64,000 nucleotides of DNA, from the NCBI GenBank assembly GCA_029262335.1, contig JAJCZQ010000026.1, forward strand, positions 53,995 to 117,994. Reading direction: 5' to 3'. The notes beneath the pieces were generated by a model, which had not been told where the DNA came from, made no database searches, and saw nothing but the letters and a program-made list of their open reading frames with translations. Position numbers and translations under genes: made by a program. Source of the DNA: Deltaproteobacteria bacterium. Lineage in GTDB: Bacteria > Desulfobacterota_D > UBA1144 > Nemesobacterales > JAJCZQ01. This document shows positions 1 through 9,459 of this stretch, one piece after another (the first letter of the stretch is position 1; each line of letters opens with the position of its first letter).

Positions 1-2145
1 TGTAGAACTGCCGTAAAAAATATACTTCCTTTCCGGACTTCTTTTTATTTGTCTTTCAAGGATCCTGATATCTTTTTCAAAAAGGTTTTTGTCTATTACA
101 AAAGGGGCCGTTTTTACTTTTTCAAAAAAACTTAAATTAATTTTAGAATTCTGTATCTCCGAGGCCTGTTCCACAGCTTCACTGATATAAGACCTGTATT
201 TTTCTCTATAACCGGATAAAAATTCAAAAAGCATTTCCCGGCTGTCCTTATTACCATTGAGTATTTCAGAGATCCTGAAAGGTTTTTTTATAACAACTGA
301 TAACACACTCTGGTTTATCCTTTTATCAAAATTGGCTATCGCAATGGGAACAATTAAAGGTTCCGGTTCGATGGAAAGGGCGAGCGAAAAAGCACCCGGT
401 TTAAATTCTCCGGGAGAAAGGTCCGTACTATGGCTTGTGCCTTCAGGGCTGAGTGCCAGGCTGACTCCATTTTTGATATAACTCCCGGCGGTTTTATAAA
501 AGTTTTTCCTTCTTTCTATTTTATCACTCTTTGATTCTTCAATAAGCTCTGACTCTTTTGTATATACGTTTATATGCCCAAGCCTTTCATAATAGTTTTC
601 ATGCCCATACTCCTCGGCCTTTGGCACCCTGACCACCCTGATTGAAGGAGAGCCGTATTTCTTATAGAGGATCATCGAACTGATAAAATGAGAATCAAGT
701 GTAATCTGGAAATTGTTTGGAAGGGTATTGTAGGGATGATTTACAAGATGGTTATAAATAAAAATATTACCGGGACTGTCCGGCAAATTATCCCAGCCTG
801 TAATTATATGGGGGACATTTTCAAATATTCCAATAAACTGCTTATCTGCAGACTCCCTTATTTCTTCCTCGCCAAGTTCCGAAGGTGCCTCTGTAACAGA
901 CTGGTAAACATGTTTAAGGCCCGCAAAGAAAGAGTATTCTTTATAGACTTTTCCGAGGATATTCAAAATTAACCGTGCAATCCCCTTTTCGAGGGCTTCA
1001 CCATTTTTTTCGAGTTTAAAAAGCAGGTTAAATGCGTCATCAAGTGTTAGCGGACTGTTCAGTAAGTGCGGCACCTTGTGAAGACCGGAATTAACACTGA
1101 GCTGGGTTGAGTTCTGCTCAATAATGTTTCTTACCGCTATAATTTCTCTCTCATAACTGTTTGATATAAGCCCGGCCCTTGCATTTCGGAGCCTAATTGA
1201 CACTATCCACAACAGTCTCTTGGCAAGTGAAAGGGAAAGTTCGGGAGTATTGTTAATAACCTTATCAATATCTGCTTTACTAATATGATAAATCACAGAA
1301 TCCCTTGTAGCGGCCAGGGTAATATCATTTGTCATACCCGATGCCCCGCCTGCCCAGCCGACAACATAGCCTGGTGTGTCGATAAAACTGATTACTGATG
1401 ATTCTTCTATAGTTAACTCCCTGTTCTCTTTATCCTTATGAAAACAGATCGCGGTATTTCCGTACGCAAGCAGATATAGGCCATCAGCCTCTTCCTCCTG
1501 CTTATAAATAATATCACCCTTTATATACCACCTCTTCTGGGCGACCTTTGAGAGTTTTCTAATTATGGCTTCCGGGAATACTTCAAAAAAGGGTGAACTT
1601 CGAAAAAGTGCCAGTGCCTGCGGAACAACAATATTATCTACCGGATTCAGAAACCTGTATTTGCTGCCAATTTCGTGTTCCCAGTCCGCATTGTTAAGAC
1701 CGGCGAGCTGGTCACGTACATGAGAAAGCAGATCCAGGCTCTTGTTTAAAATAAAGAACACAAATTCACAGCCCAGGGACGGCTCCTGTTCAAAGAACTG
1801 TTCAAGGTTGTCGTGGGACCATTTTATAAAAACACTTTTTTCCTCGCACCTGACAGTTGTTGCATAACGCCTCGGGTGCCTGAATCCTGACCAGCCTATT
1901 GGGGTAAATTTTTTAGTGCTTTTTCCCACTGAAAACTCATCTGACTTGTCCTCAACACTGATACTGAAATTAACGTGGCCTTCCAGGAGGAAAAAAAGAG
2001 AGTGGCTGTTTTCATACTGCCTGGAAATTACATGGCCTTTTGATACTTCGGTAATTTCGGCAATCCTTGCCAGGAATTCAATTTTATTTTTATCAAAATT
2101 ATTTGCGAATGGAAGTGATTTTATTATCTCTATTTTGTTATACAT
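1..2145 (-). CDS. Partial: cyclic-nucleotide-binding / PlsC acyltransferase fusion, C-terminus off the window
   Basis: The reading frame is open from an ATG at 2145 to the left edge (715 codons seen). Two cNMP-binding-like beta-barrel domains cover about residues 10-130 and 170-320; the second carries a long effector-domain pattern ending in a regulator-like helix. A helical linker follows. Residues about 455-640 look like a PlsC/LPLAT acyltransferase, with an NH at 465-466 that could start motif I and a clear EGT motif at 568-570. The last visible residues read IFYGSST, which resembles block I of SGNH/GDSL hydrolases. A membrane-associated acyltransferase gated by a small ligand is my inference. 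The acyltransferase call is fairly safe; the SGNH call rests on a few residues at the edge. Confidence 0.75.
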   Translation of the reverse strand, partial: MYNKIEIIKSLPFANNFDKNKIEFLARIAEITEVSKGHVISRQYENSHSLFFLLEGHVNFSISVEDKSDEFSVGKSTKKFTPIGWSGFRHPRRYATTVRCEEKSVFIKWSHDNLEQFFEQEPSLGCEFVFFILNKSLDLLSHVRDQLAGLNNADWEHEIGSKYRFLNPVDNIVVPQALALFRSSPFFEVFPEAIIRKLSKVAQKRWYIKGDIIYKQEEEADGLYLLAYGNTAICFHKDKENRELTIEESSVISFIDTPGYVVGWAGGASGMTNDITLAATRDSVIYHISKADIDKVINNTPELSLSLAKRLLWIVSIRLRNARAGLISNSYEREIIAVRNIIEQNSTQLSVNSGLHKVPHLLNSPLTLDDAFNLLFKLEKNGEALEKGIARLILNILGKVYKEYSFFAGLKHVYQSVTEAPSELGEEEIRESADKQFIGIFENVPHIITGWDNLPDSPGNIFIYNHLVNHPYNTLPNNFQITLDSHFISSMILYKKYGSPSIRVVRVPKAEEYGHENYYERLGHINVYTKESELIEESKSDKIERRKNFYKTAGSYIKNGVSLALSPEGTSHSTDLSPGEFKPGAFSLALSIEPEPLIVPIAIANFDKRINQSVLSVVIKKPFRISEILNGNKDSREMLFEFLSGYREKYRSYISEAVEQASEIQNSKINLSFFEKVKTAPFVIDKNLFEKDIRILERQIKRSPERKYIFYGSST

Positions 2146-2339
2146 TTCAGATTTACCGGTTTGCTTTGTCCCAATATATAACAAAGTTCATGCCATATAA
2201 AATATTGTGTGATTGATGACAGTTACATAAAGCACTGAAGAACATTCATCTAAATATGCTTAATTTTTAAGCATATTTACACCCTCTATTTTTAAAAACC
2301 TGCTATAAAATATTTATGGGTTCTGTAAAAAATAAAAAG

Positions 2340-2415
2340 TGGTGGAGCCGATCGGGATCGAACCGACGACCTCATGAATGCCATTCATGCGCTCTCCCAA
2401 CTGAGCTACGGCCCC
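2340..2415 (-). tRNA. tRNA-Ala (anticodon GGC)
   Basis: The complement folds as a complete 76-nt cloverleaf. The acceptor is GGGGCCG paired with CGGCTCC, the D arm has GCTC...GAGC, the anticodon stem is CATGA/TCATG with loop ATGGCAT (anticodon GGC), and the T loop is GTTCGAT. The CCA end is encoded. It decodes GCC/GCU alanine codons. No other RNA gene is adjacent. Confidence 0.95.
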
Positions 2416-2429
2416 TTATAGAAGTATTA

Positions 2430-2457
2430 ATTTTAGAAACATTATTTTTACTGTAAA
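2430..2457 (-). promoter_or_regulatory. Candidate sigma-70 promoter of the tRNA-Ala gene
   Basis: On the minus strand TTTACA (2457-2452) and TAAAAT (2435-2430) are separated by 16 bp. The predicted start point lies a few bases upstream of the mature tRNA 5' end at 2415. The element sits between the tRNA and the stop of the HTTM gene, so the tRNA could be transcribed independently of it. Confidence 0.4.
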
Positions 2458-2467
2458 AGCGTTTTTT

Positions 2468-3616
2468 TCAACCGGTAAAACGTTTTTTTAAAAATAAATA
2501 AAAACCCGGTAAAAAAGAGATAATAAAAGTTAACGGCATAAGTGAAGTTATTCCATAAATAAAATCCATACCACTCCCGGGCTTGTTACCCATTGCGGCA
2601 AATCTGAGTTTATTATTTTCTTCAATACCTAAAGTACCCGGAGTGTTCTCAACCCATTTGATTCTCTGAAACCAGTCCAGAAGTTTTCCGATTGAAACAA
2701 CTACTCGGTGAAACATATTTTTATAGTCATAATAAACTGTATTCATTTTTGATTCGGGATATATAAAGACTATATAAAGCACCATCATTTGAAGGGAGAA
2801 TGTGGCAACTCCTATTGTCAGGTCAATTCCAAGATGCAGGATAATTCCCATCAAAATTGTAAACCTTCTCAGTCTTGGTATCCATAAGCCAAAAGCCAGC
2901 AGGCCTTCTGCAAACAATGTAAACGGGCCGAGTGACCTCCAGAAATATTCAAGGTATTCACCACTTAGAGCTGAGTTTATAAAGTCCGGGAAATCACCCC
3001 TGATTGTTCTTTCACTCAGGAACAACAGTATGATATCGCCGGAAAGCCAGGAGTAATTTAGTTTCTGAATAAAACTAAAACTGTAAACAATACTAATCAG
3101 CACCTGTAAAAGTCTTATTGGTAGGATTTTACCCTTTTTATTTTTATTCTTATAAATTAAGGAATCAATGCTGTAATGGTCATTGCATCTGCTGAACCCA
3201 AGTATCAGCATTACAATGACAAATAAAAAAGTGTGGTGATGGTAGTTGAACTGGCTAAGAAAAAAAAGGTATGCAAAGGTAACAGAAATGAAAATACCTA
3301 TATACCTTGTAAAAATCCCGAGTATAAAAAACACTGAGGCAATAAGTAAAAGTTCTTCTAAAAATTGGTAATGAAACAGATCAGGTACCGGGAGCCATTC
3401 AAATCCGGGCACAGGATTTACAAAACCATCAAAATGATAATTCTTTAATGAGGGAAAACTGTACTTAGGAAAACGAAACCACATCTCACCTGGTCTTTGC
3501 AGATTATGAAACCCTGTAAGTTTAAAGAAAAAAACAGTTCCAAAAAATATTCTAAGGAGGCAAAGACTTTGACGCGACCTCTCATCAAACCAGAATTTGT
3601 TCCATTTATTTATCAA
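2468..3616 (-). CDS. HTTM-domain (vitamin K-dependent gamma-carboxylase-like) integral membrane protein
   Basis: A protein of 382 residues with several hydrophobic helices. It begins with an aromatic N-terminus followed by an RQSLCLLRIFFG-type first membrane segment, typical of HTTM-family bacterial proteins. A QFNYHHH segment near residue 125 lies at the start of a membrane helix, like the Q-x-x-N-H region of the family. These proteins share fold with gamma-glutamyl carboxylase, but most bacterial members have no proven reaction. The upstream 149-residue gene ends 8 bp before this start, so the two are probably co-transcribed. Family assignment is by pattern; the function is unknown. Confidence 0.7.
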   Translation of the reverse strand: MINKWNKFWFDERSRQSLCLLRIFFGTVFFFKLTGFHNLQRPGEMWFRFPKYSFPSLKNYHFDGFVNPVPGFEWLPVPDLFHYQFLEELLLIASVFFILGIFTRYIGIFISVTFAYLFFLSQFNYHHHTFLFVIVMLILGFSRCNDHYSIDSLIYKNKNKKGKILPIRLLQVLISIVYSFSFIQKLNYSWLSGDIILLFLSERTIRGDFPDFINSALSGEYLEYFWRSLGPFTLFAEGLLAFGLWIPRLRRFTILMGIILHLGIDLTIGVATFSLQMMVLYIVFIYPESKMNTVYYDYKNMFHRVVVSIGKLLDWFQRIKWVENTPGTLGIEENNKLRFAAMGNKPGSGMDFIYGITSLMPLTFIISFLPGFYLFLKKRFTG

Positions 3617-3623
3617 TATAAAT

Positions 3624-4073
3624 TTAGTCCCCTGGTTGTTCAGGATATTCTATTACAACAAAAGTAGTTCCTTCATTGTTCTTTGAAAAATTGAGCCTGC
3701 TGTTAATCCTGTATAATAATTCGGCCCTGAAGGTATTAAAGTCCTCATCTATTTTTTTATTGTTATACATATAGCGCGTATAATTTCTTATCCACGACCG
3801 AAGGGCCCCATCGGAATACCTTGTCTTTCCGCTTCTCTTTAATTTTTTTCTTACTTTACCGCTTAGTTCCTTACCGGGTTTATATCTTACTTTTTCACCG
3901 TTCTCTTTGACCCAGTAATAGTTGACCTTAAATGCGACCTGTTTTGAGAATGTACCCCAGCCGTACCTGTTATCATCGGTTACAACCGACCTTACTCCGA
4001 GGGGTATTAATATGACTATCAGGAGTATTATTGGAATATTCCACCACCACCTGATTTTCTGTTTTTCTTCCAT
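3624..4073 (-). CDS. Hypothetical membrane-anchored protein paired with HTTM gene
   Basis: A protein of 149 residues with one N-terminal membrane segment (about residues 9-29) preceded by basic and tryptophan residues, and a basic soluble part outside the membrane. It shows a conserved-looking central stretch around YSDGALRSWIRNYTRYM. It lies immediately upstream of the HTTM gene in the same direction. This suggests a shared complex or pathway, but I do not recognise a named domain. Two-gene pairs of HTTM with a small single-pass protein occur elsewhere as far as I recall, without assigned function. Confidence 0.6.
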   Translation of the reverse strand: MEEKQKIRWWWNIPIILLIVILIPLGVRSVVTDDNRYGWGTFSKQVAFKVNYYWVKENGEKVRYKPGKELSGKVRKKLKRSGKTRYSDGALRSWIRNYTRYMYNNKKIDEDFNTFRAELLYRINSRLNFSKNNEGTTFVVIEYPEQPGD

Positions 4074-4159
4074 TATTAACTAAAATTATAACCAGCAATT
4101 CAATGTAGTATTAAATTATGTATAATTTTCTTTTTTTATAATTCGCAAGGAGCTTTTTA

Positions 4160-5455
4160 ATGAAATCAATAAACGTAGGACTAATAGGTGCAGGTACCGT
4201 TGGAACAGGTGTCTACAAAATATTAAAAGACAATATCAGTCTTATCAGAAAAAGAAGACAGTTTGATGTTAAGGTGAAAAAAATTGCCGATATTGCACCC
4301 ACCAGAAAAAGGGCGGTAAAAATTCCCGCATCTTTATTTACAAAAGATGCTTACGATCTTATTAACGATCCGGAAATTGATGTAATTATTGAGCTGGTCG
4401 GCGGGACTAAAATTGCCAAAAAATTTGTTATAGATGCCCTTAAAGCAGGCAAACACGTTGTTACTGCCAACAAAGCACTCCTGGCCCATCATGGCAAAGA
4501 GATATTCGGGCTTGCAGCAAAAAAAGGACTTGGCGTGGGTTTTGAAGCAAGTGTCGGCGGGGGAATCCCGATAATACAATCTGCCATGGAAGGTTATGTT
4601 GGAAACAATATTGTTTCTATCCATGGAATTATGAACGGCACCTCCAATTATATTCTTTACAAAATGACTGAAGAAGGACTCGATTTTAATACAGTATTAA
4701 AGCAGGCACAGGACGAAGGATATGCAGAGGCTGACCCTGGATTTGATATAGACGGCGTAGACGCTGCCCACAAGCTTTCAATCCTTGTTATGCTCAGTTG
4801 GGGTAAATTTTATAAATTTTCAAGTTACCATGTGGAAGGTATTAGAAACATAAACCCGCTTGATATCTCCCTTGCCGATGAGCTTGGTTATAAAATAAAA
4901 CTCCTCGCAATTGCCAAGCAGACAAAGGCCGGAATCGAAGCCGGTGTATATCCTGCACTTGTAAAAAAAGGGACCCAGCTTGCAGATGTAAAAGAAGCAT
5001 TTAATGCAATCTATGTTGTAGGAGATGCCGTAGGCCCAACAATGCTATACGGACAGGGTGCAGGAATGATGCCAACTGCAAGTGCTGTAGTAAGTGATAT
5101 TGTTGAAATTTGCGGCAATCATTGCAACTCTGATTCTCCGCTTGTACCAAACCTTTATGCTGAAAAAGAAAAATTAAACCTTGTAGACCTAAAAGATACT
5201 TCAAACAAGTACTACCTTAGATTTGAAGTAATAGACAAACCGGGAGTCCTTGGTTCAATTACCGGCATACTTGGCAAACACAACATAAGTATTGCGTCCA
5301 TGATACAAAAAGGGAAAAAGGGCAGGTCCGTACCTATTGTGCTGATGACACATGAGGCAGTGGAAAATAACCTTTTAAGGGCCATAAAAGAAATTGAACG
5401 CAGAAAAAACCTGACAAAAGCCAAAACACTTTTTATAAGGGTTGAAGAAATTTAA
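4160..5455 (+). CDS. hom: Homoserine dehydrogenase
   Basis: This enzyme reduces aspartate semialdehyde to homoserine with NAD(P)H, the branch point toward threonine, methionine and isoleucine. The 431 residues match the family's usual length with ACT domain. The N-terminal Rossmann motif is GLIGAGTVGTGV. The catalytic/substrate block GIMNGTSNYIL followed by EGYAEADPGFDIDG is textbook. A C-terminal ACT domain (about residues 350-431) begins near FEVIDKPGVLG and implies allosteric threonine inhibition. The ATG is preceded by AAGGAG at good spacing. The ntrB gene follows 7 bp after the stop, so hom and the nitrogen sensor pair may share a transcript. Confidence 0.96.
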   Translation: MKSINVGLIGAGTVGTGVYKILKDNISLIRKRRQFDVKVKKIADIAPTRKRAVKIPASLFTKDAYDLINDPEIDVIIELVGGTKIAKKFVIDALKAGKHVVTANKALLAHHGKEIFGLAAKKGLGVGFEASVGGGIPIIQSAMEGYVGNNIVSIHGIMNGTSNYILYKMTEEGLDFNTVLKQAQDEGYAEADPGFDIDGVDAAHKLSILVMLSWGKFYKFSSYHVEGIRNINPLDISLADELGYKIKLLAIAKQTKAGIEAGVYPALVKKGTQLADVKEAFNAIYVVGDAVGPTMLYGQGAGMMPTASAVVSDIVEICGNHCNSDSPLVPNLYAEKEKLNLVDLKDTSNKYYLRFEVIDKPGVLGSITGILGKHNISIASMIQKGKKGRSVPIVLMTHEAVENNLLRAIKEIERRKNLTKAKTLFIRVEEI

Positions 5456-5462
5456 TATAGAT

Positions 5463-6521
5463 ATGAGTCAAAATAATATTGATTCTAATATTCACAGGAA
5501 AATTTTTGAATCGTTTAAAGACGGCCTCATAATCACAGATGAGGATCTGAATATTATTGACCTCAACGATGCCGGCGAGATTCTTATAAATACTTCAAAA
5601 AAAAAGATAACAGGGACCTGCTGCTCAAAAATTCTTCCTGAAGAACAATTTTTACAGGCAGAAAAATCACTTTCAGAAGAAAGGGACATAACTGAAGATG
5701 AAGTTGAACTAAGAATTTATCCGCATGAACCCGTGCTTCTCCAGATCACTTTTTCACCTTATTATTCTAATACAGGAAAGACCGAAGGCGTGATAATTCA
5801 GCTTAAGGATATTGAAGGTATAAAATTCCTGAGCGGTTACAACACCCAGCAGTCTATTACATCCAATTTTGAAAATCTTTTACTCGGCATGGCCCACGAA
5901 CTTAAGAACCCGCTTAGCGGAATCAAAGGGGCAGCCCAGCTTCTTAAAAACAAGCCTTCAGGCAAAGAGTTAACAAAATGTTCTGAGATAATTACAAAGG
6001 AAGCAGACCGCTTAATAGATCTCCTTGAAAGAATGAAGAGGATCGATGATTTTGCAGAAGAGCAGTTTGAAGAGTTTGATATTCACGAAATTTTATTTGA
6101 TATAATTTACCTCGAATCAAAAACCGGGGAGAAAAACATAAATTTTGAAAAAAACTTTGATGTGGCACTCCCTCCTATCCGCGGCGATGAAAACTCTGTA
6201 AAACAGGTATTCATTAATATAATAAAAAATGCCGTACAGGCTGTTGAAGCTGATGGAGAGATCAACATAGTCTCAAGGTGGGTAAGTGATTACAAAATAA
6301 AATCCAACTCGGCAATCATGGTCTCTATTTCGGATAACGGCCCCGGAATACCGGCTGATGAACTTGCACATGTATTTACACCTTTCTTTAGTACAAAGAG
6401 TGGAGGCACAGGCCTTGGGCTTTTTATTTCAAACCAGATAATATCAAAACACGGTGGTGCAATATTTTTGGAAAGTGAAGTTGGGATCGGTTCGGAATTC
6501 AAAATTTATCTTCCCGCCTAG
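5463..6521 (+). CDS. ntrB: PAS-domain sensor histidine kinase, NtrB-like
   Basis: A soluble sensor kinase that phosphorylates its neighbour NtrC. There is no transmembrane segment. An N-terminal PAS domain (about residues 10-120) is followed by the dimerisation/phosphoacceptor helix with HELKNPL (His about 145 from this start), an N box (INIIKNAVQAV) and G boxes (DNGPGIP, GGTGLGLFIS). I chose the ATG at 5463; a TTG at 5442 would overlap hom by 14 bp and add seven residues. It lies 49 bp upstream of ntrC. PII, glutamine synthetase and Amt genes nearby support a nitrogen role rather than another NtrY-type input. Confidence 0.88.
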   Translation: MSQNNIDSNIHRKIFESFKDGLIITDEDLNIIDLNDAGEILINTSKKKITGTCCSKILPEEQFLQAEKSLSEERDITEDEVELRIYPHEPVLLQITFSPYYSNTGKTEGVIIQLKDIEGIKFLSGYNTQQSITSNFENLLLGMAHELKNPLSGIKGAAQLLKNKPSGKELTKCSEIITKEADRLIDLLERMKRIDDFAEEQFEEFDIHEILFDIIYLESKTGEKNINFEKNFDVALPPIRGDENSVKQVFINIIKNAVQAVEADGEINIVSRWVSDYKIKSNSAIMVSISDNGPGIPADELAHVFTPFFSTKSGGTGLGLFISNQIISKHGGAIFLESEVGIGSEFKIYLPA

Positions 6522-6570
6522 TAAGATTATATATTTGTGTATAGTCTAAACATCTGAACCAGGACGTATT

Positions 6571-7992
6571 ATGAAAAAAAGAATTTTAGTAGCAGACGAT
6601 GAAGAGAGTATTAGGTGGGTACTAAGTACATCACTCGAAAAACAGGGTTATGAAGTCGACCTTGGAGTAAACGGTACTGAAGCACTCGAAAAAGCCTTAA
6701 CCAATAATTATTCTCTTATTATTCTGGATATAAATATGCCGGACATAAGCGGTTTGTCTGTCCTTAAAGAGCTCAAGGAAAACAACTATGAACGGCCGAT
6801 TGTACTGATTACAGCACAGAACACTGTAAACAATGCAATCACCGGGATTAAGCTCGGCGCATATGACTATATTGCAAAACCTTTTGATCTTGATGAAGTA
6901 AACACTCTTGTTGCAAAAATCATTGCCAACTTTACTCAAAACGAAAAAGCCCGGAAGAAGAAAACCGTTGAAGTTACCGAAAGCGAACTTAACCTTGGAA
7001 TTATTGTAGGAAAATCCCCCGAGATGCTCGACATATATAAAACCGTTGGAAGAATAGCGGACAAGGATATTACAGTCTTAATTACGGGCGAAAGCGGTAC
7101 TGGAAAAGAACTAATAACACGTGCACTGCACTCAAACAGCGGACGTAGTGATGAAAAACTCGTCTCGGTAAATATTTCTGCTATCCCAAAAGATTTGATT
7201 GAAAGTGAACTTTTTGGCCATGAGAAAGGCGCTTTTACAGGGGCACAAAATGCAAAGAAAGGAAGGTTCGAGGAAGCTGACAAAGGTACTCTTCACATTG
7301 ACGAAATAGGGGAAATGTCGGCCGACCTCCAGTCAAAGCTGCTTAGGGTTTTGGAAGAAAACAAGTTTTACAGACTTGGAAGTGAAACACCTCTGGAAGT
7401 TGACGTCAGGATTGTGGCATCAACAAACCGTGATCTGAATGCAGAGATTGAAAACGGAAATTTCAGGGAAGACCTGTTTTACAGGTTAAATGCAATTAGC
7501 ATTAAACTCCCTCCTCTCAGAAACAGGAAAGAAGATATACCGATACTGCTTGAGTTTTTTAACAATAAATATTCCGAAACCTTTAAAATTGAAAAGAAGG
7601 TCTTTTCAAAAGATACACTTAAAACACTTATCGACTATTCATGGCCCGGAAATGTCAGGGAACTGGAAAACACAATTAAGAGGGTCATTTTACTTACTCC
7701 CGATAAAGTTATTAACCCCGACCATCTATTGGAACAGGCACCTCATATAATAAAAGGGGCAACTGCAAGGGGAGGAAGCAATCAGGCAATAAGCGACATT
7801 GTAAACAACCTTGTTTCTAATCTTGAGGAATCATCGGGAAATGTCTACACGGATATAATCAACAAATTTGAGAAGCAGCTTCTTGAAATAATTCTTGATC
7901 AGACTAATGGGAATAAGAAGAAAGCTGCGGAGATACTTGGTATAAACCGTAATACCCTTGCAAAGAAACTTACAGAGTTTGACCTGAACTAG
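6571..7992 (+). CDS. ntrC: Sigma-54-dependent response regulator, NtrC
   Basis: This regulator activates sigma-54 promoters under nitrogen limitation. The 473 residues contain a receiver domain with phosphoacceptor Asp53 (LIILDINMPD), and an AAA+ domain with Walker A GESGTGKE, the sigma-54 contact loop GAFTGA and Walker B-like GTLHIDEIGEM. A Fis-type helix-turn-helix lies at the end (KKAAEILGINRNTLAKKL). Candidate targets in the window are the glnB-glnA operon and amt, both with -24/-12 promoters and an upstream 17-bp dyad. Its last 23 bp overlap the convergent rnc gene. Confidence 0.95.
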   Translation: MKKRILVADDEESIRWVLSTSLEKQGYEVDLGVNGTEALEKALTNNYSLIILDINMPDISGLSVLKELKENNYERPIVLITAQNTVNNAITGIKLGAYDYIAKPFDLDEVNTLVAKIIANFTQNEKARKKKTVEVTESELNLGIIVGKSPEMLDIYKTVGRIADKDITVLITGESGTGKELITRALHSNSGRSDEKLVSVNISAIPKDLIESELFGHEKGAFTGAQNAKKGRFEEADKGTLHIDEIGEMSADLQSKLLRVLEENKFYRLGSETPLEVDVRIVASTNRDLNAEIENGNFREDLFYRLNAISIKLPPLRNRKEDIPILLEFFNNKYSETFKIEKKVFSKDTLKTLIDYSWPGNVRELENTIKRVILLTPDKVINPDHLLEQAPHIIKGATARGGSNQAISDIVNNLVSNLEESSGNVYTDIINKFEKQLLEIILDQTNGNKKKAAEILGINRNTLAKKLTEFDLN

Positions 7993-8653
7993 TCAATTTC
8001 TTTTTCAATTCAGATAATGCAATTTTTGCGGCGGCCTGTTCTGCCTGTTTTTTGTTTTTCCCCTTACCTTCACCCATAAACTTTGAATTTATTTCAACTT
8101 TTATCTCAAAGCTTTTATTGTGCGGCGGGCCCTCTTCCTTAATTACAGAGTACCTTGGTATCTGGCGAAATTTCTTTTGTGCAACTTCCTGTAGCTTGGT
8201 CTTAAAATCGAGGAATATTTCCTCATTTGTTATGCAGTCTTTAATGATTTTTTTGATAATATTAAAAGATTTCCTATAACCGCCATCAATATATACCGCA
8301 CCAATTACCGCTTCGAATGTACCGGCAAGGTTAGACACCCTTTCTCTGCCCCCTGTATTTTCTTCTCCCTTTCCAAGCAGTACCTGCTTATCTATTCTCA
8401 GTTTAGCAGCATATTTTGCAAAATTAGCCCGGCTTACAATGGAACTTCTGATTTTGGAAAGCTCACCCTCTGTATGGTGGGGATACATATCAAACAGTAC
8501 CCTGGCAACAACACAGCCGAGTATGGCATCACCCAGGTATTCAAGCCTTTCATTACTTTCTACCGAGGTTTCATTGGCAAATGAGCTATGGGTTAAAGCA
8601 GTTTTTAGCAGGGATCTATCTTTGAACTTATAATCTAATTTCTTTTCAATCAT
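7970..8653 (-). CDS. rnc: Ribonuclease III
   Basis: A double-stranded RNA endonuclease that processes rRNA and mRNA. The 227 residues are the standard length. The N-terminal catalytic domain contains the signature NERLEYLGDAIL with the metal-binding acidic residues and a second acidic site around EAVIGAVYIDGG. A C-terminal double-stranded RNA-binding domain spans about residues 150-220, ending AEQAAAKIAL. It is convergent with ntrC and the two 3' ends overlap by 23 bp, which could form double-stranded RNA between the two transcripts. The common rnc-era neighbour is absent. Confidence 0.96.
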   Translation of the reverse strand: MIEKKLDYKFKDRSLLKTALTHSSFANETSVESNERLEYLGDAILGCVVARVLFDMYPHHTEGELSKIRSSIVSRANFAKYAAKLRIDKQVLLGKGEENTGGRERVSNLAGTFEAVIGAVYIDGGYRKSFNIIKKIIKDCITNEEIFLDFKTKLQEVAQKKFRQIPRYSVIKEEGPPHNKSFEIKVEINSKFMGEGKGKNKKQAEQAAAKIALSELKKKLTSSGQTL

Positions 8654-8769
8654 TAGTAGAAAAAGCTAACATAACTCAAATCAAAATCAATCTGGAGCTG
8701 TATAATAAATTTCTCTAAATCTCAGCAATAATATTTAATGCCTTATATGACTAAAAAATAACAACTTTA

Positions 8770-8786
8770 TGCCCAAAAAAGAGGCA
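8770..8786. promoter_or_regulatory. Candidate NtrC enhancer site upstream of glnB-glnA
   Basis: The sequence TGCCCAAAAAAGAGGCA is a 17-bp imperfect dyad of the form TGC-N11-GCA, the spacing of known NtrC sites. It lies about 185 bp upstream of the -24 element, a normal enhancer distance. The site 5' of amt has the same TGCCCAAA half on its complementary strand. The rest of the 393-bp region 8654-9046 is very AT-rich and holds no gene I can support. Confidence 0.4.
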
Positions 8787-8968
8787 CAAACATGTTCTTT
8801 GTTTCAGTAAAAAAAAAGGCAAAATTGTAGTAAAATTTATATTATTTTTTTTTAGGATTTTAAAACAAGCAAATATTCAATAATTATAGACTTTTATATT
8901 GTTTTTAAATGAGTTTTATAATAAGATATTAACAGAGTTGGGGTTTTATAGAATAATTTTTGCAAAAG

Positions 8969-8984
8969 TGGTATGTTGTTTGCA
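8969..8984 (+). promoter_or_regulatory. Sigma-54 (-24/-12) promoter of glnB-glnA
   Basis: The element TGGTATGTTGTTTGCA has the invariant GG (8970-8971) and GC (8982-8983) separated by exactly 10 bp. Its 3' half TTGCA matches consensus and its CAC is weaker (TAT). It starts 78 bp upstream of the glnB ATG. An outer inverted repeat TGCAAA...TTTGCA (8961-8966 with 8979-8984) overlaps it. Confidence 0.75.
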
Positions 8985-9019
8985 ATTAACTGTATTCAAT
9001 ATCACTAATTATGATATAA

Positions 9020-9385
<366 letters not shown>

Positions 9386-9459
9386 TAACAATAGAAGATA
9401 CTTCTATCTTTACTTAAAGGAGAAAAGTAATGCCCACACAAAAAAAAGGAGGTGAAACT

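Noticed and set aside
5442..5462. TTG at 5442 as start of ntrB
   Set aside because: The ATG at 5463 gives a normal start just after hom; the extra residues have no support.
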